A stretch of 64,000 nucleotides of DNA, taken from positions 1,240,001 through 1,304,000 of the forward strand of contig NZ_CP150274.1 in NCBI RefSeq assembly GCF_037977055.1. The letters run 5' to 3'. The notes below the pieces were generated by a model. It did not search any database. It was given only the letters and a program-made list of their open reading frames with translations, and had not been told where the DNA came from. The position numbers and the translations under genes are program-made. Source of the stretch: Paenibacillus sp. FSL K6-1096. GTDB taxonomy: Bacteria > Bacillota > Bacilli > Paenibacillales > Paenibacillaceae. Below, piece by piece: positions 45,475 through 53,887 of this stretch. How positions within the stretch are numbered: position 1 is the first letter of the stretch; each line of letters opens with the position of its first letter.

Positions 45475-46935
45475 CTACTCCACCTTAATCGAATTGAAGA
45501 ATTTCTCCTGTACGGTTGCAGCCGCTGCATCCAGCTGGGCCTTGGAATCTGTTCCTTCCTTGGCGAACAGCTCCTGGATTACGTTGGACATCGTAGCGTA
45601 GTAATCCTGAGTGTTGTACTGGGCTTCTGGCTTACCGTCCAGCAGTGCCATAATTTCCGGGCTGTACTGATAGACGATATCGTATTTGTCATAGATGGCT
45701 TTGGTCTTCTTGCCGAATTCGGAATCCGCAGCATAGTAATCCAGCAGTGGCGGGATGTAGTATTTGCCGTCCGTTTTGCGCTGGCTGATAATCGCATCGA
45801 GCGCCTCCAGCCCTTTATCCGAGAAGTAGTCGAAGGTAATATAGCGGAAGGCCATCTCCTGCTCATCCTTGCTGGCATTCGGGTTAATAACCAGATAGTC
45901 GCCGCCGAGCACTCCGGTATGCTTGCCGCCCTTCTCAGCCGCAGGCATCGGATAAGTCAGCACATCCTCCGGCTTGAAGCCTCCCTGATTGAGCGCCTGT
46001 TCAATAACGCCGTCAGAGCCGGCCATCACCATCGCGGTGCGGCCCTGCTGGAAGGCACCGACCGCATCGCCCCAGCCGAGCGCCCAGTCCTGGGGAACCG
46101 CTTTGGCTTCCCATCTAAGCTTCTTATAGAAGTCCAGCGCTTTGATCCCGGCATCAGAATTGAAGGTAGCTACTACCTTGCCGCCTTCGATCTTCTGAAT
46201 CTCCCCGCCCGCCTCGAACAGGAAGTTGGTCCAGTTCCAGCCGGCTTCGTTCCCCTTGCCCATCGGGGCAATTCCGGAGATGCCCTTCTTAGGATCGGCC
46301 ACACCCTTGGCTGTGTTCAGCATATCCTCCCAGGTCCAGTCCATCGGCGGAACGGCTACACCTTTGTCATCCAGCATCTTCTTGTTGATCATCGTTGTGG
46401 TGACATAGCCTTTCTGCGTTACCCCATACACCTTGCCGTCAATGATGAACTGATTCTGCAGCACAGGATTGATCTGGTCCTTGAACTCATAGTTGTTCCA
46501 CAGATCGGTGATGTCGGCCACCCAGCCCTTCTCGACCAGGAATTTCGCTTCCGTAGCATAGGTGTTGAAGAAGGTCGGCGCTTCGTTCGCAGCCATCTTT
46601 ACCCCGATCTCGCTCACATTATATTGCCAGTCGTCCTTGACAATCTCAACGTTCGGATAGACCTCCTGGAACCGCTTGATCTTGTCATCCTCCTGCGCTC
46701 TCACCTCGGTCAGGTCGGGCGTAGGATAGTGGATTTTGATCGTCACTTTTCTCTGGGTGATATCGTCAGCCGGTGCTGCAGACGGAGCAGTTGACTCTTC
46801 AGCCGCCTGACTAGCAGCAGGCGATGCCTCCCCTCCATTTGCCGCCGGCTTGTTCCCGTTATTATTGCCGCCGCAGGCGGACAATAACGTTCCCGTGACC
46901 AGGAGACAGGCGAATACGCTGGAAACTTTACGCAT
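45475..46935 (-). CDS. Extracellular sugar-binding lipoprotein (second importer)
   Basis: 486 residues from ATG 46935 (MRKVSSVFACLLVTG), with AAGGGGAG 5 nt upstream. Lipobox LLSACGG (Cys about residue 20), Asn/Gly/Ala-rich spacer, then a family 1 solute-binding domain. It is the last gene of the operon kinase-regulator-permease-permease-binding protein, unlike the first importer, where the binding protein comes first. Beside the GH65 genes its cargo is probably an alpha-linked disaccharide or oligosaccharide. Confidence 0.9.
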   Translation of the reverse strand: MRKVSSVFACLLVTGTLLSACGGNNNGNKPAANGGEASPAASQAAEESTAPSAAPADDITQRKVTIKIHYPTPDLTEVRAQEDDKIKRFQEVYPNVEIVKDDWQYNVSEIGVKMAANEAPTFFNTYATEAKFLVEKGWVADITDLWNNYEFKDQINPVLQNQFIIDGKVYGVTQKGYVTTTMINKKMLDDKGVAVPPMDWTWEDMLNTAKGVADPKKGISGIAPMGKGNEAGWNWTNFLFEAGGEIQKIEGGKVVATFNSDAGIKALDFYKKLRWEAKAVPQDWALGWGDAVGAFQQGRTAMVMAGSDGVIEQALNQGGFKPEDVLTYPMPAAEKGGKHTGVLGGDYLVINPNASKDEQEMAFRYITFDYFSDKGLEALDAIISQRKTDGKYYIPPLLDYYAADSEFGKKTKAIYDKYDIVYQYSPEIMALLDGKPEAQYNTQDYYATMSNVIQELFAKEGTDSKAQLDAAAATVQEKFFNSIKVE

Positions 46936-46985
46936 GGTAACTCCCCTTTTCATATCATAATGAGCTTACAAATTCATCTTAAAAG

Positions 46986-46999
46986 AGAAACCGTTTACA
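46986..46999 (-). promoter_or_regulatory. Possible cre (CcpA) site before the binding-protein gene
   Basis: TGTAAACGGTTTCT on the minus strand fits TGNAANCGNWNNCW. It lies 50 nt before the gene, suggesting the binding protein also has its own promoter. Confidence 0.5.
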
Positions 47000-47066
47000 A
47001 ACGAGGTGTATTTATATTCCCTTCATGTGCAGGTTTACGATCTCTGCCGGATCTTATCCTTACTGC

Positions 47067-47939
47067 CTAGCCCTTGACTGCCGACAGCGAAACCCCGCGC
47101 ATAATGAACCGCTGGAACACCAGGAACACCAGAATCGGCGGCAGCGACACCAGGAACAGAATGGCGAATTTGATGTTCGTATTCAGCGCTTTTACATTAA
47201 TAACATACTTATAAATAGCGGTAGCGAGCGTATACTTATCCTCACTGTGCATAACGAGCGACGGCCAGAACCAGTCATTCCAGGCGGTGGAGAAGATGAA
47301 GATCGCCAGTGTGGCAAAAATCGGCACCGACAGCGGAACCGCAATACTGAAGAAGCTTCTCGGCTCCGAGGCTCCGTCGATCCGCGCCGCTTCCAGAATC
47401 TCGGGATGAATCCCGTCGAAGAAGTTCTTAAGCAGCAGGAAGAAGAAGGTGTTCGCACCTGCCGGCAGCCAGAAGGCCGCATACTGATTGAGCAGGCCAA
47501 GCTCCTTCAGATTGACAAAGTTCGGAATCATGTAGCTCGTAGCCGGAATGAACAGCGTCATCAGGAAGAAGAAATAGAAGGCCCTGCGGTACGGCACGTT
47601 CATCCGGGAGATGCTGAAGGCGGCCAGCCCGAGCACAATCAGGGTAACAACCATATTGCCCAGGAAAATATACAGTGTATTCCGCAGGAACATCGCCAGA
47701 TTGATATACCCGAGCGCGTCCTTCAGATTACTGAAATGCCATTCCTGCGGGAAGAAATGCGGCGGAAAGGAATTGACCTCCACGTTCGATTTCAATCCGT
47801 TAAACATCGTCATGAGAATAGGGTACAGCATGCTGAAGACCATCAGCAGAATGCCCAGCACCATTATTCCGTATGCCACCCTGTTGCCGGTCTTCTTCAG
47901 GTCATGCTCCGAGAGAATGCCTCTGTCTGCGCTCTTCAT
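47067..47939 (-). CDS. Carbohydrate ABC transporter permease (MalG-like)
   Basis: 290 residues from ATG 47939 (MKSADRGILSEHDLKK), 1 nt after the stop of the preceding permease and with AAGGAGG 9 nt upstream. Six membrane helices and an EAA loop (EAARIDGASEPRSFFSIAVPL) are visible. CUT1 family; partner of the next gene and of the binding protein. Confidence 0.92.
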   Translation of the reverse strand: MKSADRGILSEHDLKKTGNRVAYGIMVLGILLMVFSMLYPILMTMFNGLKSNVEVNSFPPHFFPQEWHFSNLKDALGYINLAMFLRNTLYIFLGNMVVTLIVLGLAAFSISRMNVPYRRAFYFFFLMTLFIPATSYMIPNFVNLKELGLLNQYAAFWLPAGANTFFFLLLKNFFDGIHPEILEAARIDGASEPRSFFSIAVPLSVPIFATLAIFIFSTAWNDWFWPSLVMHSEDKYTLATAIYKYVINVKALNTNIKFAILFLVSLPPILVFLVFQRFIMRGVSLSAVKG

Positions 47940-47940
47940 C

Positions 47941-48864
47941 TTAGTTGTCCTCCTTGTTAAGCTTGAACTGCAGAATGCCCAAACCGCCCAGAACAACGAA
48001 CATCAGCATGCCCAGCGCAGTCGCCGTACCATAATCCAGTCTGGTAAAAGCATACTTCACAATAAGCAGAGCATACGTCAGCGTAGCATTGTTCGGTCCT
48101 CCGTCCAGCAAAGCCAGCTGGGACTGATAGCCCTGGGAGGTGGCAATGATCTGCAGGATCAGCATCAGCAGAATCAGATTGCGCAAGGACGGCAGAGTAA
48201 TATGGCGGATACGCGCCCATACCCCTGCACCGTCGATCTCGGCGGCTTCGTACCAGTCACGGGGAATGCTGAGCACCGCAGCGAGATAGATCAGCATCCC
48301 CGAGCCGAACTGCTGCCACGTCTCCATGAGGACCAGCGAGATCATCGACCAGCGGGTATCCGTCAGAAAGGCGATCTGCTCCGCCCCGGCACTGCCAAGC
48401 AAGGCATTGATCGGCCCGACCGGATCATACAGCCAGCGCCACAGCCCGTACAGGACTACAGCAGGCATAACATAGGGCAGATAAGCGGCAACACGCACGA
48501 ATCCGCCGAATCTCCGCAGCTCTGAGATCGCGATGGCAAAAGCAATCGGAACCCAGAAGCCGATCACCAGACAGAGCAGCATATAATACAGCGTGTTCTG
48601 GACCGCAATCAGCACATCGGGGTCGGTCAGCGCCCTGGCGTAATTGTCCAGACCTATAAAGGTGTTGCCTTTGACGAAATCGACCGTGTAGAAGCTGTAC
48701 AGGAACCCTTTGAAAATAGGCACCCACATAAACATAACGAAGATGATCAGCGCGGGGACAAGGAACAGCAGGCCCCACATATTCTTTTTCCAGCGGTTCT
48801 GCCTGAGCGCCTTGCGCTCCGGCTCCGCCTGCAGATGGTCATGCAATACAGCAGACTGGTTCAT
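47941..48864 (-). CDS. Carbohydrate ABC transporter permease (MalF-like)
   Basis: 307 residues from ATG 48864 (MNQSAVLHDHLQAEPERK), with GAGGGAG 5 nt upstream. Six membrane helices and an EAA loop (YEAAEIDGAGVWARIRHITLPS). It follows the response regulator by 117 nt. No ATPase gene is nearby, so a shared one is presumably used. Confidence 0.92.
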   Translation of the reverse strand: MNQSAVLHDHLQAEPERKALRQNRWKKNMWGLLFLVPALIIFVMFMWVPIFKGFLYSFYTVDFVKGNTFIGLDNYARALTDPDVLIAVQNTLYYMLLCLVIGFWVPIAFAIAISELRRFGGFVRVAAYLPYVMPAVVLYGLWRWLYDPVGPINALLGSAGAEQIAFLTDTRWSMISLVLMETWQQFGSGMLIYLAAVLSIPRDWYEAAEIDGAGVWARIRHITLPSLRNLILLMLILQIIATSQGYQSQLALLDGGPNNATLTYALLIVKYAFTRLDYGTATALGMLMFVVLGGLGILQFKLNKEDN

Positions 48865-48981
48865 TCGGACTCCCTCATTCCTCTTGTCTTTCAGCACTTG
48901 TCAGCAAGTGCCGCCTGACTTCATTGTAGGAAATGCGGAAGCGGCTTAACATGTCTATATCTATGGCAATCGTAAGCGTTC

Positions 48982-50310
48982 TTACTTCTTCAGTTCGCTG
49001 GGGCTGAGCCCAAAGTATTTCTTGAAAATCTTGCTGAAATGCTCCGGCGACTCATACCCCACCCGCTCGGCAATCTCGTACCGGCGCAGATCGGTATGCA
49101 GAATCATCTCCCGGCTCTCCTCCATCCGCAGCTTAATCACATATTCCCACAGGTTGTAGCCTGTATTCTTCTTGAACAGATAGCTCAGGTAGTTGGGGCT
49201 GACATGGTTCTTCCTGGCGACTTCATGAATGGTCAGCCCCTTCTGGGCATAATTCGCGTCAATGTATTCCTTGGCCTTCTGCACGATCAGATTATTGTGC
49301 GTATGCAGCTCCTCGGGCGAAGGATCGGCGGCGTAGTTGTTCCAGCTGAAGTCCCCGTAATAGAACACATAATGATCGGTATGCTCCTTGTTCCACAGAA
49401 TCGCCTTCGAGGCCTGCCGGTTCAGTACATCCATGAAACTTAGCCCCTTCAGAATCTGGCTGATGCCGATAACGGCCCGGAGCTGCAAGTAACGGTGAAT
49501 ATTGTAATGGAGGCTGCGCCCCAGCACCTCAAGCCGGTTAAGCTGGCCGGTTGCCGGCTCGTCATAGCTCTGCTCATCCCACTGAATAATTACCGTAATC
49601 TCCTGCTCCGGCGAATAGAACGCTATAGAATTCCACTCCTGGTCGAGCAGCTCCTTGGCGATATTCAAGGCAGCGTAGCGGAGCAGGCCATAATCCCGGT
49701 CGGTATAGCTCTGTTCACGCCGGGCCTCCTCCAGCAGCAGTCTGATCCGGATCACCGCGAAATACGGCCCCTGCAGCCTAAGCTCATCCAGCTTGCGCAG
49801 CTTCATCTCCGCCCCCAACACCCCCGCCGTGTCCGTCAGCAGGCTGTTCAGCAGCTCGCTGTACTCGGGAAGCGGCTCCTGCAGCCGGAAGCGGTCTGCA
49901 TTGCCGTCCATATAAGCGGACAGCTCCGGCGACGGCTTATCCATTTTGAGCACCACACTGCGCACCGAATCCAGGAACTGCTCGCTGTTCAGCGGCTTGA
50001 TCAGATAATCTCTGGCCCCCAGCCGGACCGCCATCTGGGCATATTGAAAGGTCTCATGCGCCGAGATGACGATCGTCTGCACCCAGGGCTTCGCCATTTT
50101 GGCATGCTGCATCAGCTCGATTCCGCTCATCGCCCCCATCTGAATATCGGTGACCAGCAGGTCAATCTCCTCCATACGAATGCAGTCCAGCGCCTCTTGC
50201 CCGCTGCTGGCCGTGTAGATATGGTCAATATCCAGCCCGGAAGCAGCCAGCAGGCTGCTGAGTCCTTTGCAGATGAGCGGCTCATCATCAACCACCAGTA
50301 TATTGAACAC
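48982..50310 (-). CDS. Response regulator with AraC-type domain (YesN type)
   Basis: 442 residues: receiver (1-120; phosphoacceptor Asp in LLVTDIQMGAMSG), a long linker (about 125-330) and an AraC helix-turn-helix pair (about 340-442; NHVSPNYLSYLFKKNTGYN). It overlaps the kinase gene by 23 nt, as in the first system. It probably activates the phosphorylase and importer genes. Confidence 0.93.
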   Translation of the reverse strand: MFNILVVDDEPLICKGLSSLLAASGLDIDHIYTASSGQEALDCIRMEEIDLLVTDIQMGAMSGIELMQHAKMAKPWVQTIVISAHETFQYAQMAVRLGARDYLIKPLNSEQFLDSVRSVVLKMDKPSPELSAYMDGNADRFRLQEPLPEYSELLNSLLTDTAGVLGAEMKLRKLDELRLQGPYFAVIRIRLLLEEARREQSYTDRDYGLLRYAALNIAKELLDQEWNSIAFYSPEQEITVIIQWDEQSYDEPATGQLNRLEVLGRSLHYNIHRYLQLRAVIGISQILKGLSFMDVLNRQASKAILWNKEHTDHYVFYYGDFSWNNYAADPSPEELHTHNNLIVQKAKEYIDANYAQKGLTIHEVARKNHVSPNYLSYLFKKNTGYNLWEYVIKLRMEESREMILHTDLRRYEIAERVGYESPEHFSKIFKKYFGLSPSELKK

Positions 50311-52129
50311 CGTCTTCCTCTCCTCTACTCTGTAGTTCCTCTACTGTCTCCACTTTGGGGAGGAGCACTTTGACTACAGTGCCCCCGCCGCCGCGCGGCC
50401 CGTAGCTGATTCCGTACTCCGCGCCGAAGTGCAGCTGCACGCGCTGATGGATGTTGCGGATACCGTAGCCGCCGGCCGGGTTCTTGCCGTCATCATGAAG
50501 GACCTGTGCAATAGCCTGATAATCGACCGGTTTATACCCGTTATCCTCAATGGTGATTACAATCCTGTCCTCCTCCAGAACGGAGCTAATGATGATTTCC
50601 CCGTCCTCGCCCATATTCTTGACCCCGTGGATAATGGCGTTCTCGATCAGGGGCTGCAGGGTGATCTTGGGGATCAGATTGCTCCGGGTCTCCGGTGCAA
50701 TCGTCCAATTGACGGCGAACACATAATCATAGCGGTGCTGTTGCAGCTTGATGTAGGCACTGGCATGCTCCAGCTCCTCTTCGAGCGTGATCAGCTCCCG
50801 CCCCCGGCTTAAGCTGATTTTCATCAGCTTGGATAATTCCTTGATCATTTCCGCGGATTCCACGTTGCCTTCCAGCGAGCTTTTCCAATAGATGCTCTCC
50901 AGGGTGTTGTACAACAGATGCGGGTTGATCTGCTGATAGAGCAGCTGCAGCTGGGATTCCTTCTGCTTCAGCTCCATCTGGTATTTGTACATAATCAAGC
51001 TGTTGAGCCTGCGGGCCATATCATAGGTGGAGGCAATCAGCACACTGACCTCATCATTGCTCCCCCGTCTGGGAGTCTCGGGCACCCGGTTGCCGGGCTC
51101 ATACTTGCGGACGAAGAACGCCAGCTTCTGCAAAGGCGTCATCAGTGAACGCCAGAAATACGTGATGATAATCAGCCCGAACAGCGCGTACGCCACCGTT
51201 ATGTATTGAATCACACGTTTCATCTCGCTCTGCTGCTGAAGCAGGGACTTGACGGGGACCTTGTATACCAGCTTTTGCTCAAAGGCATGATTGTTGTTGA
51301 TGACATAAATGAAATCACTCGTAATAATGTCCTCGGTCCCCTCCGGCTCTCCCTCCCCGGGTCCTTCCGGCAGCACGATAACCTCCCCGGTTGTATTCGT
51401 GGTCGAGGCCAGCACGCGGTTGTCCATATCCGTCAGATAGATCTCGCCGTCCGGCAGGGAGATCGACCGCAGCGATTCGCCGATCTTTGCTTCCATCTTC
51501 GTGACCACCAGCACACCAATCGTCTCTTCCCCCCGGTAAATATTATTGACCGCCCGGACATACGTCAGTGTCTTCAGATTCTCTGCCTGCGGGCTCAGCT
51601 TCTCCATGAACATCAGATAGCCGCGCCCCCGCTGCTGCACGACCTGGTCGAACCAGAACGGCCGCTCCTCCTTGGAGAAAAAATACACTCCCGCCTTCTT
51701 CACCTGCGGAAAATTGGGAGCGAAGAAGTAATAGTTCTGCGGATCATACACGTACAGCGAGTAGTAAATGCCGTCGCCCCGTTCCGCTCCCTGCGAATAG
51801 CTGCCAAGCAGCTTCTCAATCGTCTCGTAACGCTTCACGCGCTCCATCACCGTATCGTCCCCGCGCATGTTGAGCTGCTGCAGAACCGGATTCTGGATGA
51901 TGGTGGTTGTGATTTTGTTGACTGTATCGAAGTCTCTGTTAATGATGGCAAAGTTCTGCTTGTTCAGCTCCACGTAGGCATTGGTCACATGGCGCTTGAG
52001 AATCTCCTCCGCCTTGTAGTTGCCGTAGCTGTTCAGAATCAGAATAGGCGTAATCATAATCAGGAACAGCAGAATCAGCTGCTGCTTGACACTGAGCCTG
52101 ACAATGGGCTTCACAAGCATGGATAGCAC
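50288..52129 (-). CDS. Sensor histidine kinase (YesM type)
   Basis: 613 residues from the GTG at 52129, with GGAGGTGA 8 nt upstream; an ATG 9 nt later (52120) is an alternative. Two membrane helices (about 13-37 and 288-310), an extracellular sensor region between them, HAMP, the His_kinase motif QINPHLLYNTLESI (His about residue 420) and an ATPase domain (EDNGY, GGYGIRNI). It is the first gene of the importer operon; a cre-like site and an inverted repeat lie upstream. Confidence 0.9.
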   Translation of the reverse strand: MLSMLVKPIVRLSVKQQLILLFLIMITPILILNSYGNYKAEEILKRHVTNAYVELNKQNFAIINRDFDTVNKITTTIIQNPVLQQLNMRGDDTVMERVKRYETIEKLLGSYSQGAERGDGIYYSLYVYDPQNYYFFAPNFPQVKKAGVYFFSKEERPFWFDQVVQQRGRGYLMFMEKLSPQAENLKTLTYVRAVNNIYRGEETIGVLVVTKMEAKIGESLRSISLPDGEIYLTDMDNRVLASTTNTTGEVIVLPEGPGEGEPEGTEDIITSDFIYVINNNHAFEQKLVYKVPVKSLLQQQSEMKRVIQYITVAYALFGLIIITYFWRSLMTPLQKLAFFVRKYEPGNRVPETPRRGSNDEVSVLIASTYDMARRLNSLIMYKYQMELKQKESQLQLLYQQINPHLLYNTLESIYWKSSLEGNVESAEMIKELSKLMKISLSRGRELITLEEELEHASAYIKLQQHRYDYVFAVNWTIAPETRSNLIPKITLQPLIENAIIHGVKNMGEDGEIIISSVLEEDRIVITIEDNGYKPVDYQAIAQVLHDDGKNPAGGYGIRNIHQRVQLHFGAEYGISYGPRGGGGTVVKVLLPKVETVEELQSRGEEDGVQYTGG

Positions 52130-52169
52130 CCTGGATTCACCTCCAGAAGGATAAATGATCGTGTGAAAC

Positions 52170-52185
52170 ATATAAGTTCTTATAT
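52170..52185. promoter_or_regulatory. Inverted repeat before the kinase gene
   Basis: ATATAAG-TT-CTTATAT, a perfect 7-bp inverted repeat about 40 nt upstream of the kinase start. A possible operator. Confidence 0.4.
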
Positions 52186-52196
52186 TTTAACAAACC

Positions 52197-52210
52197 TATA
52201 AGCGCTTACA
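52197..52210 (-). promoter_or_regulatory. cre-like site before the kinase gene
   Basis: TGTAAGCGCTTATA on the minus strand has one mismatch to the cre consensus at the C13 position. Confidence 0.45.
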
Positions 52211-52262
52211 CAGGTTTATTTCAATGGAAATGATGTTCATTTGTATCGACTTTCAGCTGAAC

Positions 52263-52312
52263 AAAAAAGAACGTCCCGCCGCCGGCCGGCAGCCCTGGAA
52301 CGTTCTTCTTCT
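52263..52312 (-). terminator. Terminator after the GH65-pgmB-hydrolase operon
   Basis: Stem AGAACGTT/GACGTTCT (minus strand) enclosing a G/C-rich hairpin, followed by TTTTTTG. It lies just after the hydrolase and before the kinase promoter. Confidence 0.7.
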
Positions 52313-52367
52313 GTACTGGGGATTGGCCGCCGCCATAGGCGCAGCCTGGTACGCTTCCGTCTTATAC

Positions 52368-53168
52368 TTAAGCCCGGGTGTAACCGTTCAATTGCAGCCA
52401 GGAAGCACAGGCCTCCGTCCAGGTTCTGGTGTGCGGCTCATCGGAGGCTAAGCCAAGCCCGTGCACACCATGCGCATAGACATGCAGGTCGAACGGAACA
52501 TGATGGCGGCTAAGCGCTGCGGCGAACAGCAGGCTATTCTCTACCGGGACGTAATCATCGTCCGAGGTATGCCAGAGGAACGTCGGCGGCGTGTCCGGGG
52601 TCACCTGGAATTCGCTGCTGAGCTTAAGCGACAGCTCCGCATCGGGCACGGCCCCCAGCAGATTGTCCTTCGAGCCCTGATGCGTGACACCCTCGGTCAT
52701 CGAGATGACCGGATAGCAGAGAATCAGGCAGTCCGGGCGGCAGGACAGCCGCTCCAGCGGCTCAGGATGCTCAGGATTACCCAGATCATAAGATGTCCCG
52801 GCGGTAGATGCGAGATGTCCGCCGGCGGAGAAGCCTAAGATACCCAGCCGGTCCGGGTCAATGCCGAATTCGTCCGCGCGGAAGCGGATCGTACGCAGTG
52901 CCCGCTGTGCATCCCCCAGCGCACTCGGGTATTGATAAGGCGCTACACGGTAGCGCAGAACAAATGCGGAGATGCCCAGTGTATTCAGCCACTCGGCCAC
53001 CGGTCCTCCTTCATGATCGGCACGCATAGCGTACCCGCCTCCCGGACAGACCAGCACGGCAGCATTCCCCTTGCCTTCCACTAAATACGGTGTAATCGCA
53101 GGCTGATCCTCTTCGCCGGCTCCCAGCGCTCCAGGCGCCCCTTCAGGCCATAGCAACAACGTTTCCAT
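52368..53168 (-). CDS. Alpha/beta hydrolase (BD-FAE / acetyl esterase type)
   Basis: 266 residues from ATG 53168, third of three adjacent ATGs, with GAGGG 6 nt upstream. The oxyanion motif CPGGGY, nucleophile elbow GFSAGG (Ser about residue 115), Asp and His (HTSDDDYVPV; AHGVHG) make a complete catalytic triad. Such enzymes remove acetyl or other ester groups from sugars. It follows pgmB in a glycoside-degradation operon, so it may deacylate the transported oligosaccharide; this is an inference. Confidence 0.85.
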   Translation of the reverse strand: METLLLWPEGAPGALGAGEEDQPAITPYLVEGKGNAAVLVCPGGGYAMRADHEGGPVAEWLNTLGISAFVLRYRVAPYQYPSALGDAQRALRTIRFRADEFGIDPDRLGILGFSAGGHLASTAGTSYDLGNPEHPEPLERLSCRPDCLILCYPVISMTEGVTHQGSKDNLLGAVPDAELSLKLSSEFQVTPDTPPTFLWHTSDDDYVPVENSLLFAAALSRHHVPFDLHVYAHGVHGLGLASDEPHTRTWTEACASWLQLNGYTRA

Positions 53169-53252
53169 CATCATCCCTCAAGCTTTCCTTCTATAATAGA
53201 ATAGATAATAGAGGCCAATAACTGAACTCTCTAGCGCCATTCTATCAAGCTC

Positions 53253-53885
53253 TTACAGTTCGTGCAATCCGGATATGACAAGGTCCGCCGCCTTCAGCAG
53301 CTCCGGCCGGCCGATCCCGACCACGTACATGCCGGCCGCCTTCCCGGCGGCTAACCCGGCTTCCGCATCCTCGAACACCACGCAGTCCTGCGGCTCCAGC
53401 CCCAGCTCCCGGCAGGCGGTCAGGAAGACCTCGGGGTCCGGCTTCGCCCGCGACACCTTGTTGCCGTCCACCACCGTATCGAACAGCTCCGCGATATTCA
53501 GCTTATCCAGTATGAATGCGGCATTCTTGCTGGCAGAGCCGAGGGCAACAGCTACGCCGCGCGCCCTAAGCGAGCTCAGATAAGCTCTGACACCCGGCAG
53601 CAGCTCCGATTCATCCAATTGGGAGATATATTCTACGTAGAGGCGGTTCTTCTTCTCCGCCATCGCCAGCTTCTCTGCTTCGCTGAAGCTCCGTCCGCCG
53701 ATCTCCAGCAAAATATCCAGCGACCGCATCCGGCTGACGCCCTTCAGCCGCTCATTGTCCGCCTCCGTGAACGGGAAGCCCAGCTCTCCGGCGAGCGAGC
53801 GCCAGGCAAGGAAATGGTACTTCGCCGTGTCTACAATCACGCCATCCAGATCGAAGATAGCGCCCTTCATATGCTCCAGCATCAT
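53253..53885 (-). CDS. pgmB: Beta-phosphoglucomutase
   Basis: 210 residues from ATG 53885 (MMLEHMKGAIFDLDGVIVDT), with GAGGAG 7 nt upstream. HAD-superfamily motifs are clear: the nucleophile in FDLDGVIVDT, LGSASKN, and FEDAEAG. It interconverts beta-glucose-1-phosphate and glucose-6-phosphate. That is exactly what GH65 phosphorylases require, because they release beta-glucose-1-phosphate. It begins 2 nt after the GH65 stop, so is coupled to it. Confidence 0.93.
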   Translation of the reverse strand: MMLEHMKGAIFDLDGVIVDTAKYHFLAWRSLAGELGFPFTEADNERLKGVSRMRSLDILLEIGGRSFSEAEKLAMAEKKNRLYVEYISQLDESELLPGVRAYLSSLRARGVAVALGSASKNAAFILDKLNIAELFDTVVDGNKVSRAKPDPEVFLTACRELGLEPQDCVVFEDAEAGLAAGKAAGMYVVGIGRPELLKAADLVISGLHEL

Positions 53886-53887
53886 GG